Positions 29,706 to 40,628 of a DNA stretch of 64,000 nucleotides are shown here, one piece after another. Origin of the DNA: Symbiodinium natans (Eukaryota; Sar; Dinophyceae; Suessiales; Symbiodiniaceae); NCBI GenBank assembly GCA_905221605.1, contig CAJNDS010001158.1, forward strand, positions 578,501 through 642,500, in the 5' to 3' direction. Within the stretch, counting starts at the first letter, position 1, and every line of letters starts with the position of its first letter. The notes under the pieces were generated by a model. It did not search any database and was not told the DNA's origin. It worked only from the letters and a program-made list of their open reading frames with translations. A program made the translations under genes and the position numbers.

Positions 29706-30444
29706 ACAAGAGCTTTTTTGTTGCTGCGCGAGGCGAGCCTTGCACCTCCTCTTCCACTGCCCCTGCCCATGCAGCACCAGGCGAGTTCCATCGTACTGCG
29801 ATGTACTGCATCTGCACAGCTTCAGGGTAACTACCTGTTGTGAAAACGCTTCTTCCTTCCCGCAGGTGGATGGAGATTCCGGTGAAGAAACGTTGCCCTT
29901 GGTCCTTTCTGAGCCGAAGGACCGAAACAGAAACTCTGGGTGGTAGCTTGCGGCATATTTTGTGGCTTCCCTAATCGGCAGTGAGCCTCAGCAAATCCTT
30001 GAAGGCGACTCAGATTCTTTATTTCCTCTCCTTTGGATGGTCCTCCTCTTGTTGCCCGGCAATCCTGTGGTTCGCAGCGCCGCAGACCAAACAGCATTAC
30101 CAACATCATCGCCACACTTCTTTATAACTTTTGCCAAATAGCCATGTCCCCGAATAGATGAGCCCTAAATCCTAAACCCTAAACCCTGAGCAACTGCGGT
30201 TTTCCTGGCGTGCGTGCTGACTCGCGTAGTTTTCTGACCTGGCCTTCTTGATTTCTGACTTGGTCCTGCTTCGACTCAGTTGTCCGACTCCGTCACCCTC
30301 AAAGGGCAAACCCTAAACCCTAAACTCTCTAAACCCTCAAGTTGATCTCTTGAGATGGCCAGGACTCCAGCTATTACACCCGCTGTTGCCATCTCTGGGC
30401 ATCCATGGAGTTCGAGTGCTTGGTGAAGCTAGGCTTGGGTGCCG

Positions 30445-30615
30445 AAACCCTGGAGAACCGAGGTTCAAGTTTATTTCCGGAGCAACCCTGGGCAAGCCCC
30501 CCTTCTCAGGCACTTTCACCTCGCACGTGAAGCAGATCTCAAGCCTCTACCAGCAGCTTCCGCAGGCAGACCTCAAAGACGCCTGTTGCACTCCTTGCGC
30601 CGCGTGCACGATGCC
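30445..30615 (+). CDS. Exon of unknown protein
   Basis: Encodes PGEPRFKFISGATLGKPPFS then GTFTSHVKQISSLYQQLPQA and DLKDACCTPC. Coding-like, no family recognised. Confidence 0.4.
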
Positions 30616-30754
30616 GTGATACCGAGGCACTGGCGAGCACCGTCGTCACGATCAGCGTACAGGGCACCTCGCCAGCCCTGTTGCTTTGCGCTGGCCTGGC
30701 CTGGCTCCAAATGCTCTCCAGCTGCAGCACTTGGAGGACACATCCCAATCTAAG

Positions 30755-31192
30755 CCTGTTAGTATGATTACAATGACTGTTACTATGACTGTTGCTATTA
30801 TGATATCAATGACTGTTACTATGACTGTTGCTATTACTACTGCTATTGCTATTGCTATTACTAGTACGATTACGATTACTAGTACTAGTATTATTGCTAC
30901 TATGATTTGTTTATGAATATTTTTGTTAGTCTTTTGGTTGATATTGTTTTTCTTGTTGGTATTCATATGCATGTTTATAGTAATGGTCTTATTGTTATTA
31001 CTATTACTAGTATCATTATTAGTATTAATTGTTGTTTTTGTTATTGCTTTTGTTATTGTTATTGTTATTGTATTTGTTATTGTTATTGTTATTGTTATTG
31101 TTTTTGTTTTTGTTATTGTTATTGTTATTGTTATTGTTGTTTGATCTTGTTCTTATTCCTATTCTTATTCTTATTCTTCTTGTTATTCTTAT
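30755..31192. repeat. AT-rich compound microsatellite
   Basis: First an imperfect repeat of ATGACTGTTACT/GTTGCTATTA (30755-30880), then TTATTG and TATTCTTA hexamer repeats (31020-31190). Hydrophobic or Asn-rich frames here come from composition only. Confidence 0.85.
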
Positions 31193-31474
31193 ATTCAAGA
31201 CTTGGCCGAGCAACATAAGGTCCATGATTGAAGCTCTGCGTCCCTTCGTCCTGTGCATGCTGGCCAAGCGGGGTACTCCCTGGAAGAACGTTTGCAAGCG
31301 GGACCCGTGGCACACCCATACTGTGGGCTTGTCGACTCTGGTAGGAACTGTGGCAACCCTTATGTAGCTGGCCTGCTGCAGTTCGGTTCGACGTGGTGCT
31401 GTTCTACAAGCTTAAATCCTGTTCATCATGCTCATGCCCACAGAAGGGTTTAGGGTTTAGGGTTTCATCACGTG

Positions 31475-31590
31475 CTCAGGATGTCGAACGCGCACGATGT
31501 TGTCGACTTTGGGACCCCATCACTGGCTACCATGCCCTCCGCGAGGTAGTGATGGACGAAGGCACGGCACAGTCGGCAGACCCTAAAACT
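31475..31590 (+). CDS. Possible exon, DEG motif
   Basis: Encodes ITGYHALREVVMDEGTAQSA, which loosely resembles the TI...QTA.DEGA.G motif of exons at 19659 and 22420. Too short to be certain. It is flanked by TTTAGGG and CCCTAAA tracts. Confidence 0.3.
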
Positions 31591-31619
31591 AAACCCCCTA
31601 AACCCTAAACCCGAGGTGT

Positions 31620-33820
31620 TCCTACGGAGGACCGGGAGGGCGCCGCCAAGGCCCTCGGTGAGGAGATTGCCCAGGCCAGTCGCAATCTCGGAAACATGCC
31701 TGGCTGCCTTTTCAGCGCTGCTTCCAGTGTCAATGTGCCATCTGCACGCAGCCGATCTATGAAGGGCTTGCCTTATAAGCTCCTAAAGCCATGAAGAAAC
31801 CTGCGGCAGGTACGAGACAAGTATGCATCAAGAAACTTAACTAGCAAGAGCCACGGCATCCAGATAGCACAGTGTAAAGCTCACAGCCACACGAAGCTGG
31901 CAGTCAAAGGGCACGGCCAGCTGTTGCGTGTACGGAGTGCTGTAGAAAGTTGTAGAATGCTGTGAGTGTGGTTGTCTGCGATTCTGCGAGGCTGTGAAGC
32001 AGGGTCGTGAAGTCAGCCACGAAGAGCAGAGGGAAGTGTTTGACCGTTCCTCGCACTGCAAGAAGAGTTCACGTCGCTAAATTGGGTTCAGTGCTGTGAT
32101 GTGCAGTGGGGAGCAGAGCTTCTGGTGATGGGTGGTCGGGGCTGTCGAGGAGTTCTGAGGTTTGAACCTCGTCCGAACCAAGAGGGAAGGTACATCCAGA
32201 ACTACGCAGAACCATTAAGTGACCAAGACTGGCCAACAGGTGGCCAACAGGCTCAGATTGGCTTTGGGATCGTCACTGGCAGCCGATAAAGGTTCCCTCC
32301 TTCTGCGAAAATTCCCAAATTTGGTGTTTGAAAAGTGAACAGCAGGAGAGAGGCTGATTGCAACAAAACCCGGGGATGCTTTACATCAAGCCAACGCTCT
32401 GTCTTGCTCTCGATGCTCAGTCCCTGTACCTCTCGAGAGCGGGATATCGGACAGTGTTGCTGCGAAGACTAAACAGTCAACAGAGGTCGGACGGAATGTT
32501 GATGGGAGACTCGCGGGAGTGTTGATGGAGAGGCGTGGGAATGTCGATGGGAGAGGCGCGCGCAGGAATGTTGACCAAGAGTGGAGCGCCATGTCCTGCA
32601 CAATGGGGGGCAACGACATTGGGTTGACGGGGCGGGGTTGCACAAGCGGGGAGAGCGATACCCGGTGGAGGGGTAGGTCGTGGACGCGAGGACGAGAGGG
32701 CGGCATGCGACACGCAGTCAACGGGGATGGCATGGACTGGCGGGGATCGCCATACCCAGTTGACGGGGGTGTGGTGGAGCGCAATACCCCATGACGGAAA
32801 GTGCGATACGCGGTTATAATGGGGAGAGCAGGGAGCACGATACCGTGCACAAGGGGGGGAACGCAATTCTGGTGGGGGTTGACGGGGAGTTTGGGGAGCG
32901 CGATGCCCGCTTGAAGCGGAGAGCCTGCACAAGGGGGGTGGAGGGAAATACACCCAATTGACGGGAATATACTTGGTCGACGGGGAGCATGCGCAGAAAG
33001 GGCGAGAAACCCAGTTGGCGGCGAGTGCCTGGACGAGGGGGGGGGGGGGGGGGGGGGTGCGATACCCGGTTCACGTTGAGTCTGGCGTTCTCCATTTTTA
33101 CCCATTATAATTTGAAAGGCAGGCTCCGTGTATCTTGTGTCGAATTCCATTTGCAAGCCTTCATGGCAGCCCGCTTCGTCGGCTGAGTATGTGGAAGGAA
33201 ACTTGCCCATGAGGGTTCTGTCTGGACATCCTTGGGCAGGGGGTTTGTTTGACCGTGCTGGTCCAGGTTGCACTGGTCTCAGGAACTGTCGCATTTATCT
33301 CAGGATCCCTGTGTTTCTTGGCTGGCTCAATTCCCAGGGGGCTAGCGGCTAGCCATCTCCTTGAATCTCTTTCATGGTCAATACGGTTCAGAAGTTAGGG
33401 TAGCTTCCCCTCCAACGCAGCAGTGAAACGGGCGAGCTCTCCAAACGCATCACCGTGCAAAAGGGCGAGTGGATTGGACTGGTTGTGGTGGTGATTGCAT
33501 CACTTTTGTGCTCCCGGCTTGACCTTGTCTTGTAGATGTACTAGGGCTGCAGTGGTTGCTTCAATGCGTCTGACTGGGATGAAGCGCCACGGCAGCAGCT
33601 GAACCCACGCTGACCAAGTCCCGCCAACGTTGGGGGCGAGGTTAAGATTTCGAAGGCTTGACAGATGTGGGGGTCCCCACTATTGTTGTGCCAAGGCTTG
33701 GTGAAGCAAGATCACCAGAGTGTCCTGAAAGCGTTTGCAGAAGCCTCTGCGCCTGAGCTGATGACTTCTGGTCCATTCATCGCATACAATCAAAGCTTGT
33801 CATTGGGCTTTGCATCTCAC
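31620..33820. other. Spacer with degenerate minisatellite
   Basis: No convincing exon. The main structure is the GACGGGG minisatellite at 32490-33080. 33380-33800 has no recognised feature. Confidence 0.4.
32490..33080. repeat. Degenerate ~30-base minisatellite
   Basis: Recurring GCGATACCC(G)GTTGACGGG and GGAGCGCGATACC-type blocks (for example near 32648, 32756, 32800, 32880, 32955 and 33058) separated by G-rich spacers, ending in a long G run at about 33038-33057. The 302-codon minus-strand open frame across it is a by-product. Confidence 0.6.
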
Positions 33821-33821
33821 A

Positions 33822-34012
33822 GGGTTTTATGATTTTACAAGGGGTGCTCCCGATGAGGCTTTTACCGACAACAACTGGGACCTCACGCAAACACCGGGAA
33901 AGGCTGCGAAATGGAGCATGCTTGCGTTTCTCTTCCACCACACGAAGGGATGCTCGGCCACAATCCCCCAGTGCTGTTCAGAAATGCAGGCGGCGTGTCC
34001 TGAACTTAGGAC
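33822..34012 (+). CDS. Exon of unknown protein
   Basis: After TCTCACAG, encodes GFYDFTRGAPDEAFTDNNWD, LTQTPGKAAKWSMLAFLFHH, TKGCSATIPQCCSEM. Good coding look and Cys-rich at the end. Likely spliced to the next segment at about 34034. No family recognised. Confidence 0.5.
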
Positions 34013-34033
34013 GTTTAGGGCTGCTCGGCTGTT

Positions 34034-34219
34034 GTGGCGGTTACACTGCAAAGTCTATTGGGCAAACATCATCAGGAGCCAATGCCAACTACTGCAACAT
34101 TACAGAGACGGTCTTCAAGACCGAGCTGATGCCACGTCTTGGCACGGAGCTCCCCCTGGAGTATTTGAACTTCAACGACAACGCTCTGTGCAAGACTGAG
34201 GCATTGCCAACACAGGATC
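34034..34219 (+). CDS. Exon of unknown protein
   Basis: Encodes CGGYTAKSIGQTSSGANANY, CNITETVFKTELMPRLGTEL and PLEYLNFNDNALCKTEALPT. It has the feel of an extracellular Cys-containing domain. It ends where a CCCTAAA tract begins. Confidence 0.5.
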
Positions 34220-34251
34220 CCTAAACCCTTAAGCCCTGAGCCCCCTGGCAG

Positions 34252-34422
34252 GAAGGCCTGGACCTGCTGAAGCAGTTCATGGCCAAAGCACGGAATCTTC
34301 GCCACTTTCGGCTGGAGCGCAGCATTGCCAAAGAGGCCCGTACATCTGAAGCACAGACATGGGGTTTGCCCGCATTGTTGCTGCAGGACTTATGTGCACG
34401 CATGAAGCCGCTGCTAGCCTAA
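34252..34422 (+). CDS. Terminal exon of unknown protein
   Basis: After CTGGCAG, encodes EGLDLLKQFMAKARNLRHFR, LERSIAKEARTSEAQTWGLP, ALLLQDLCARMKPLLA and a TAA at 34420-34422. An alpha-helical, basic C terminus. Good 3' end candidate for the gene with exons at 33822 and 34034. Confidence 0.5.
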   Translation, partial: EGLDLLKQFMAKARNLRHFRLERSIAKEARTSEAQTWGLPALLLQDLCARMKPLLA

Positions 34423-34496
34423 GGGCCCACAGCTAATGCACATTAATACACTCAACATGAAGGCCCTGATGTTTGTGTCTCATTGAAGCTTTACAT

Positions 34497-34693
34497 TGAG
34501 CCCCAGATGCCCAAAAGGCCAAGAATCCGACCCCAAGGAGTTCATCAGCGAGCTCAGAGCCGAGTGGGCCAAACTCCATCCCGGAAGTGACGCCCAACTC
34601 GAGATTGCGCTTCCGAAGCCGAAGCAGGCAGCGCAGGAACCGCCACCTTCCAAAGGAAGGGCGCCAGTGTGGCCGGTCGCGCGACGTGTGTAA
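34497..34693 (+). CDS. Exon of unknown protein
   Basis: Encodes PKGQESDPKEFISELRAEWA, KLHPGSDAQLEIALPKPKQA and AQEPPPSKG. Helical, then Pro-rich linker. Not assigned. Confidence 0.4.
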
Positions 34694-34894
34694 AACGCCC
34701 TCACCATGACTGGGCCCCCCCCCCCCAATCTCTTCTTCTGGTTCACTGGACATCATCGGGGGTTTTGACAGGGCTTTTCTCTTCCAAGCTGTACATCTGC
34801 CGGCGCCCTGTTGCAGTTCTTCTCAAGCCTTTAAAGGGGGTCGATAGAAGCAGGGGTCCCGCTGTTTGCTACGCTTCACGGCGATGGGGGCGAT

Positions 34895-35113
34895 GTGCCT
34901 GTGGGACGGGCTGTTCAGCTGCCGGCTAGTGATATCATTGAGCAACTCAGGCGAAACATTCCTGTGCACAAGAACCTTGCTTCAAGAAACAACGGAAACA
35001 CGCATGGTCTTATTGATTCATTCTGCACGCTCACTCTTTTGTCCAACTGGGGCCATAACGTAAGCAACTCGTGCCAAGCACGTGGTAACATCTCGAACAT
35101 TCAGCCTCGTTGA
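34895..35113 (+). CDS. Exon of unknown protein
   Basis: Encodes QLPASDIIEQLRRNIPVHKN, LASRNNGNTHGLIDSFCTLT, LLSNWGHN. Coding-like; the end probably precedes GTAAGCAAC at 35059. Confidence 0.4.
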   Translation: MPVGRAVQLPASDIIEQLRRNIPVHKNLASRNNGNTHGLIDSFCTLTLLSNWGHNVSNSCQARGNISNIQPR

Positions 35114-35148
35114 AACGAGACGAATGCCGCGCACTCTCCATTTTTTAA

Positions 35149-35406
35149 GAAACTCGAGGAATTCGTCGAAGTTGATCTTATTTTCGTTAACTTCACTCAA
35201 GAGGGACTGGTGGCCACCCCTTTCGGCGGGCCATCATTTTGTTCCACTACAACACCTCGGTGGTGTCCACTACGAAGGGACCCCTGACAGTGGAGGGTCA
35301 CCAGGAAAGTCGCCACAGAGGCCGCCGCATTCAGCTGTATGGCATCCTCTTTGGGCACGCCTCAAAGGTTGGCAGGCTTGCTGCCTTTGGCCCGGTCCAC
35401 CCCTGA
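35149..35406 (+). CDS. Two exon-like segments of unknown protein
   Basis: 35149-35265 encodes KKLEEFVEVDLIFVNFTQEG then LVATPFGGPSFC; 35287-35406 encodes LTVEGHQESRHRGRRIQLYG, ILFGHASKVGRLAAFGPVHP and then a stop. Different frames, so an intron or frameshift lies between. No family recognised. Confidence 0.35.
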
Positions 35407-35599
35407 GGCTGTCAAGCGGAAACAGCCCTCTTCGGCACTTGCACGAACCCCACTTCTAGCTCAACAACCTCTGCCATCACTTTCTGCGATGTCCCAGTCA
35501 AGGCTTGATTACTGGAACCCGCGCAAGTGCTGAACCGGGGAGTGCACCGCGAGGTGCAGTCCAGGCAAGAGATGGGCTGCACCTGCAGCACATCCACAG

Positions 35600-36930
35600 G
35601 ATCAACTGAGAAGTGGAGGTGGGTGTCCTATGGTTCATGTTAATGCATCAACGAGTATATCACAAAATGCCCGGCCAGGTTCCGAAAAACGTTTTGCGGG
35701 GAGCGCATGACAGAGTTCAGAAGATGTGCAGCAAGGGCACGGAAAGTTGACAATTTCCCGATGCGACGCGCAACAAGAGCGATCTTTAATCATGTCAAGC
35801 ATCGCGCAGGCTTGCCGCAGCCCCAATTGCAGTCTGCAGGCTGCATCTGAGTGTATACACTTGCCTTAAGCCATTCGAGGCCCGTCTCAGCCTATTGGCT
35901 CCAGGAGGCTGGTCTCGGTGTGAGTAGACATTCTCGAAGTCTAAGTCGAAACCCTCAACCTCAAAAGCCTTCTTGGGTGCGAGAGCGCAGCCCATTATCG
36001 TCTTGAAGGGGTCATGAACAGATGCAGCTGTGAAACATGCTTCGGCGCCTCTCAGACCAGGAGACACAGGCAGGATGTTGCCATGCATTCTTGCAGACTA
36101 GGGTTTTGGGGGTGAGGTAGGATGAAAAGGCCTTTGTGGGTTTAAAGATTGGGCTTTGGTAGGATGTTCCAGCTTCCAAAGAAAGTTTCTGGGGACATCT
36201 GGTGATCGTTTAGGGATGGGTCGCACGTCTTTGATAACGGGCCAGGTTTTTGGAGAGTTCAGGATCTGGCATGAATCTGGCATGTGGCGGTGTGCCAATG
36301 CTTTCGGGGATCTTTTCTTCAGCCTACATTGCAGTGTACTGAGTGCAGGTGAAAATACAGAGCTGCGTCAATTGCCATTGCTATCCACTGCCTGCGTGTG
36401 GCTCACAGCAACATTGGCTCCTTTGCCGAAGATCCTGCTCGCGGTTCGGTCCGCCTTCCTTTGAGAACAAAATGTCGCGCCAAATTGCCATGGAGATGAC
36501 TGGCCTAGGCCTGGAGACATGGTGCTCTGGGTGTAGGGTAACTCTTGGAGTGGGCCCCCTTTTCTGTCAGTATGTCAGTGTGTGCCAGTGGTCTACCAGC
36601 CTTCCTTCCACCCACCTTGACTATCAAAGGTCACACTCAGCCTCACCTCCGCTATTCTACGCTGAGCCCGAAACTCCCCCCCCCCCCCCCCCCCCAACCT
36701 AAACCCTAAACCCTAAACCCCCCTCCCCACAAGGTGTGAGGACCCTTTGCCGCCTTCACTTCTCCGTCCCGGCAGTCCAGGCCAGTTTTGTTTCAGCGGG
36801 TTGGTGGACGTTTTTTTGGGGTATTTTTAAGGATGAGGTAGTTGAGCTCTGTGCTGAGAGATCATAAACACGTGGGTTTAGGGTTTAGGGTTTAGGGTTT
36901 AGTGTTTAGGGTTTAGGGTTTAGGGTTGCT
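35600..36930. other. Spacer
   Basis: No exon with good support. A C run near 36671-36687 and CCCTAAA at 36698-36720 are followed by a TTTAGGG tract at 36875-36928. Confidence 0.4.
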
Positions 36931-37398
36931 TACGACCACGTGGCAAAACAATCGTTCGGGATGCACGACTCGTTTCATTGGCGCTTACCTTCACTGCCCC
37001 AGGACGCCCCGAAGAAAAAAGGCAAAAAAGCTTCTCGGCGCAGATGGCGGTGTCCCGGAAAGTCTGAAGTGTTAAAGAAAGCTCCACCTCTCTGCGTTGC
37101 TTCCGTCTCTGACAGCGACATGTTCTTGCAGCATGTGGAGCCTAGTCAAGCTTTTGCGCTAGAATCTGAATGGTCGAGGGCCTATGAACTCGGAAGTGCG
37201 CAGCGTGCGCGTGCCGAATTTGGCACGGATCCGATTTTTGATCAACCACGTGCATACGTGCAACAGATGACACTGCAGGTGCATGCGATCCCTGGTCAAG
37301 AGTTTGATGCCCGGATCCAAGGAGAAAAAGCTGCAGAAAAAATGAGGCAGCCTGACATCATCGCCAAGGACCAGGAATCTTGGCAATTCCATGCCTGA
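36931..37398 (+). CDS. Unknown protein, ~150 codons in one exon
   Basis: Long frame from the edge of a TTTAGGG tract to TGA at 37396-37398. It has a basic patch (APKKKGKKASRRRWR) followed by an acidic/polar helical part (SEWSRAYELGSAQRARAEFG, QEFDARIQGEKAAEKM). A CCCCAG before GACGCCCCG could be an acceptor, making the real exon start near 37004. It may be the C-terminal exon of a gene. No homolog recognised. Confidence 0.5.
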   Translation, partial: YDHVAKQSFGMHDSFHWRLPSLPQDAPKKKGKKASRRRWRCPGKSEVLKKAPPLCVASVSDSDMFLQHVEPSQAFALESEWSRAYELGSAQRARAEFGTDPIFDQPRAYVQQMTLQVHAIPGQEFDARIQGEKAAEKMRQPDIIAKDQESWQFHA

Positions 37399-37594
37399 GG
37401 CCACCCTAAACCCTAAACCCATCTCGGAGCACAGGATGGAATTCGCACCCCCCTTCCCCCCAATATTTCATTGCAACTCTGACGGATGCCAGGCCTTAAC
37501 GTGTGTCGCAAGGTTTGGGGTCCCGAGGTAGCGGGATTAGATATATCGGTCAATGGATGCGGTGGAGTTGTCCCCAGTTCTAGAATCTTCTAGA

Positions 37595-37670
37595 CAGGGT
37601 TTAGGGTTTAGGGTTTAGGGTTTAGGGTTTAGGCTTAGGGTTTAGGGTTTAGGGTTTAGGGTTTAGGGAG
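37595..37670. repeat. Interstitial telomere-like array (TTTAGGG)n
   Basis: About ten TTTAGGG units with one shortened unit in the middle. Confidence 0.95.
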
Positions 37671-37716
37671 GTTTTTCGCCGAACTTCCTACTTGGTCGCC
37701 TTACACTGGGAAACGC

Positions 37717-37889
37717 ATGGTTTGTTGTCGGGTCGTGTCAAACCACGCTCGAATCGTCCCTGAACCTCCAAAGCTCATGAACACCCTGCTTGAAGAAGGG
37801 GGACTTATAACCCCACTTAAAGCAAGCCCCGTGAACCTCCAAGTAAACCTCAGCGTGATGTCCAAGCAGGACAGTTCCCACAAAACCCT
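37717..37889 (+). CDS. Exon of unknown protein
   Basis: Encodes RVVSNHARIVPEPPKLMNTL, LEEGGLITPLKASPVNLQVN and LSVMSKQDSSHKTLE, ending at a textbook GTAAGA donor. Coding-like. No family recognised. Confidence 0.5.
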
Positions 37890-38016
37890 TGAGGTAAGAC
37901 GATCCGCCGCAGATGGCGGCGACCATGAGCATCCTGGGACGAGGAGTGCCAGATCCGAATCTTCGGGCTTTTTTCAATGCATTCTGTTGCGTCGCGTGGG
38001 ATGCCTTTGCCAAGCC

Positions 38017-38139
38017 CCCTAAACCCTAAACCCTAAACCCTAAACCCTAAACCCTAAACCCTAAACCCTAAACCCTAAACCCTAAACCCTAAACCCTAAA
38101 CCCTAAACCCTAAACCCTAAACCCTAAACCCTAAACCCT
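38017..38139. repeat. Interstitial telomere-like array (CCCTAAA)n
   Basis: About 17 perfect units. Confidence 0.95.
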
Positions 38140-38672
38140 ACTCACAGAACATGGGGAAAGTTTGCATAAGCCCTCAACTCACTGAAGGGTGTGGGCTGAG
38201 CATGGGCTCACATTGCACGAAAGTTCTGGAGTTCTGGAGTCAGAGGTTCACCCTGTTGTCTTGTTTAAATTAGGTATTCACCCTAAACCCTATAAACCCT
38301 AAACCCTAAAGGTGGCTAGTCGGGTGGCAAAAAAAGGCCAGGTTGCGTCATTGCTCGACCTCCAAGCTTTAACATGTAATTTGCTGTGTGTCGTCCCCTC
38401 CTCAGTCGGCCCGTAGTCCATTGACCAGAATCCCTTTGCAACAGCTAAAAAGGGGTCCAACTAGGTTTCAGGATTTAGGGTTTAGGGTCAGGGGTACAAC
38501 GCCCGAAGCCCGTGAATGATTTGGTGTGGTCCCTGGCCCAGGGATGGTGAACCAGCATTTTGGGCCGACAAAAGCCCAGCGGCAAATGAAGGTCCCCTGG
38601 CAGGGTGATGTGCAGTCGGGTGCGCCACTAAGGAACTATCTGGGGGCTCTTGGTCGCGCACGACATTCAGAG

Positions 38673-38891
38673 CCCTAAACCCTAAACCCTAAACCCTAAA
38701 CCCTAAACCCTAAACCCTAAACCCTAAACCCTAAACCCTAAACCCTAAACCCTAAACCCTAAACCCTAACCATAAACCCTAAACCCTAAACCCTAAACCC
38801 TAAACCCTAAACCCTAAACCCTAAACCCTAAACCCTAAACCCTAAACCCTAAACCCTAAACCCTAAACCCTAAACCCTAAACCCTAAACCC
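38673..38891. repeat. Interstitial telomere-like array (CCCTAAA)n
   Basis: About 31 units, the longest in the window, interrupted once by a CCCTAACCATAAA variant near 38765. Confidence 0.95.
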
Positions 38892-38894
38892 AAC

Positions 38895-40270
38895 TCAAAC
38901 TCAGAGACAGCGCCGTGTAAACCCTAAACCCTACCTCTTCCTCCTTTCACTCTGGACGGACGTATCGCATCCCTACAGTGTTTTTGTGAGGCTGCTAGGC
39001 AGGTGGCAAAAAACCCCAAGCGCCCTGGCCCCAGACTCCCCAGACCCCCTGCTGCAGCTGTTTCGGGTTTAGGGCTTAGGGTGTTCAAGTGCATTGTATT
39101 TAGAATCAGAGGCCCTATCAAGAAATTTTATGAACAAAATAAGTGGAAAATTCGTAGCACCATTATCAAATATTATGGGAAATAGTAATGTATGTATAAA
39201 ATGATTCACCGTTCACATGGGAGTTGTTTTGCTGTCTCTTGCCTTGCCCAAGGTCACTGCAAAAAGGCAGGGGGTGCCGTTTAGGGTTTAGGGTTTAGGG
39301 TTTAGGGTTTAGGCAACAGCCCGAAGCGCTTTCATGTCCACTCCCGAAGCTCAGTCCACTCACCACGATTTGCTTGAGAACCCCCTTTTAAAAAACACAA
39401 GACAAAAAAACAACCCCTATATTGCCCATATGAAGAACAATTCTCCAGTTTTTTTGGGTGGGATTGTTATTCTGCAGAACGTTCACAAAAAGGGGCACTT
39501 AAGAGGGTACCAATAGAAGAGCAGGGCTCCCTCTGCATGTTAGGGGGCCCTTCATCCCCCGGTGCTGTGCTGTGGACCTGACCCCTAAACCCTGTACCCT
39601 GCGCCACGCACGAGTTTCCACAGCTGGAGACTGGAAATGACCCCAAAAAAGGGCCCAAGACATGAAGGCCCCGTAGCCGTGAAGCGGCTTTGAAGCAATG
39701 GCCTTAGCGTTCTCTTGTTCGAAGAAGAGTCACGTAGAGAAGGCTTGAGTTGAGTGAGAGACACGACAGTTGAAGTCCTTGAACCGTTTCCATCATTCCG
39801 AAGTGTAATCCTGCTGTGTGGCCGGTCTGGGTGGGGGGGGGAACAAAGGCGCCTGAACACCTGCAGTAATAAATCTGGAGGCGACGACCTCGAGCGTCGA
39901 CGCCTGTGGTAGTGACCAGCTCCTCTGAGAACGAGGCCCGGGAAGATATCCCCCTTGGAAATTATTGTTATTTTTGTTACTATAAAACCCTAAACCCGAA
40001 ATCCGAAACCGTAAACCCAAGAGGATATTAAAAGGGTTTAGGGTTTAGGGCTGACTGGAAGCCCAAAGCGCCCCATGCCTAGCTTGGTCGTACGCATGCT
40101 TCGTTAGATTTATAGGTAAGAGCCTTTCAGAACAAGAAGCAGCACATTTTTGAGATCTCCAGGAACCAGCCACGCAACATGAAACCAACCCCAAAAACAT
40201 GTGCCGCCCTTGAACACATACGTACATGATATCAGATCTTGCGTCTGCACATCGTAAGGCACAGGCAATG
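38895..40270. other. Repeat-containing spacer
   Basis: No convincing exon. TTTAGGG tract at 39280-39314; dispersed repeat copy at 39950-39990; degenerate CCCTAAA around 39985-40020. Confidence 0.4.
39950..39990 (+). repeat. Dispersed short repeat, copy 2
   Basis: CCCCTTGGAAATTATTGTTA then TTTTTGTTACTATAAAACCC; compare 558-612. Confidence 0.45.
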
Positions 40271-40272
40271 GC

Positions 40273-40628
40273 TTGAAATCCAATAGCTCTTCCTCTTCTG
40301 CACATGATGTGGATTGGGATGAACTCATGCATTCTGCTCCAGCTCCTGGCTGCTACGATGCATGCTGCTTTTGCTGCCGTGCTCTTATTTGTTTGTTAAT
40401 CCTCTTGTTGATGCTACCATTCCTGATGCGAGGATGCTTCAGACTCCGACCCAGAGTGGGCGGAACGCTTCGACTGGCTCCCTCGTGCTTGAGCCTGTTG
40501 ATCTCAGGGTCACGAGTCGAGGGTTCCTAGCACAGGGGAGTGTTGAACTTTCATCCAACGGCAGAATCCTTCTGCCGGGTCCGTGCAGAAGCAAGAACTG
40601 CTCCGATTTGCATTGTGATTTGGCTTGA
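40273..40628 (+). CDS. Possible single-pass membrane protein exon(s)
   Basis: In one frame: SSSSAHDVDWDELMHSAPAP, then CCRALICLLILLLMLPFLMR, a transmembrane helix flanked by Cys and Arg. In another frame downstream: LVLEPVDLRVTSRGFLAQGS and VELSSNGRILLPGPCRSKN, also protein-like, with TGA at 40626-40628. A short intron or a frameshift between about 40425 and 40480 would join them. Speculative. Confidence 0.35.

Noticed and set aside
30652-31319. Hydrophobic (Leu/Val/Ile-rich) and Asn-rich frames that look like membrane helices
   Set aside because: They come from TTATTG/TATTCT hexamer repeats and are open in nearly all frames.
32386-33294. 302-codon minus-strand open frame
   Set aside because: Lies over a degenerate ~30-base minisatellite with a long G run; the translation repeats LP/SP-rich blocks and lacks domain features.
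39671-39691. CCGTAGCC... resembling the start of the dinoflagellate spliced leader
   Set aside because: Only the first eight bases agree; the rest differs from the conserved leader, so neither a leader gene nor a relict leader is called.
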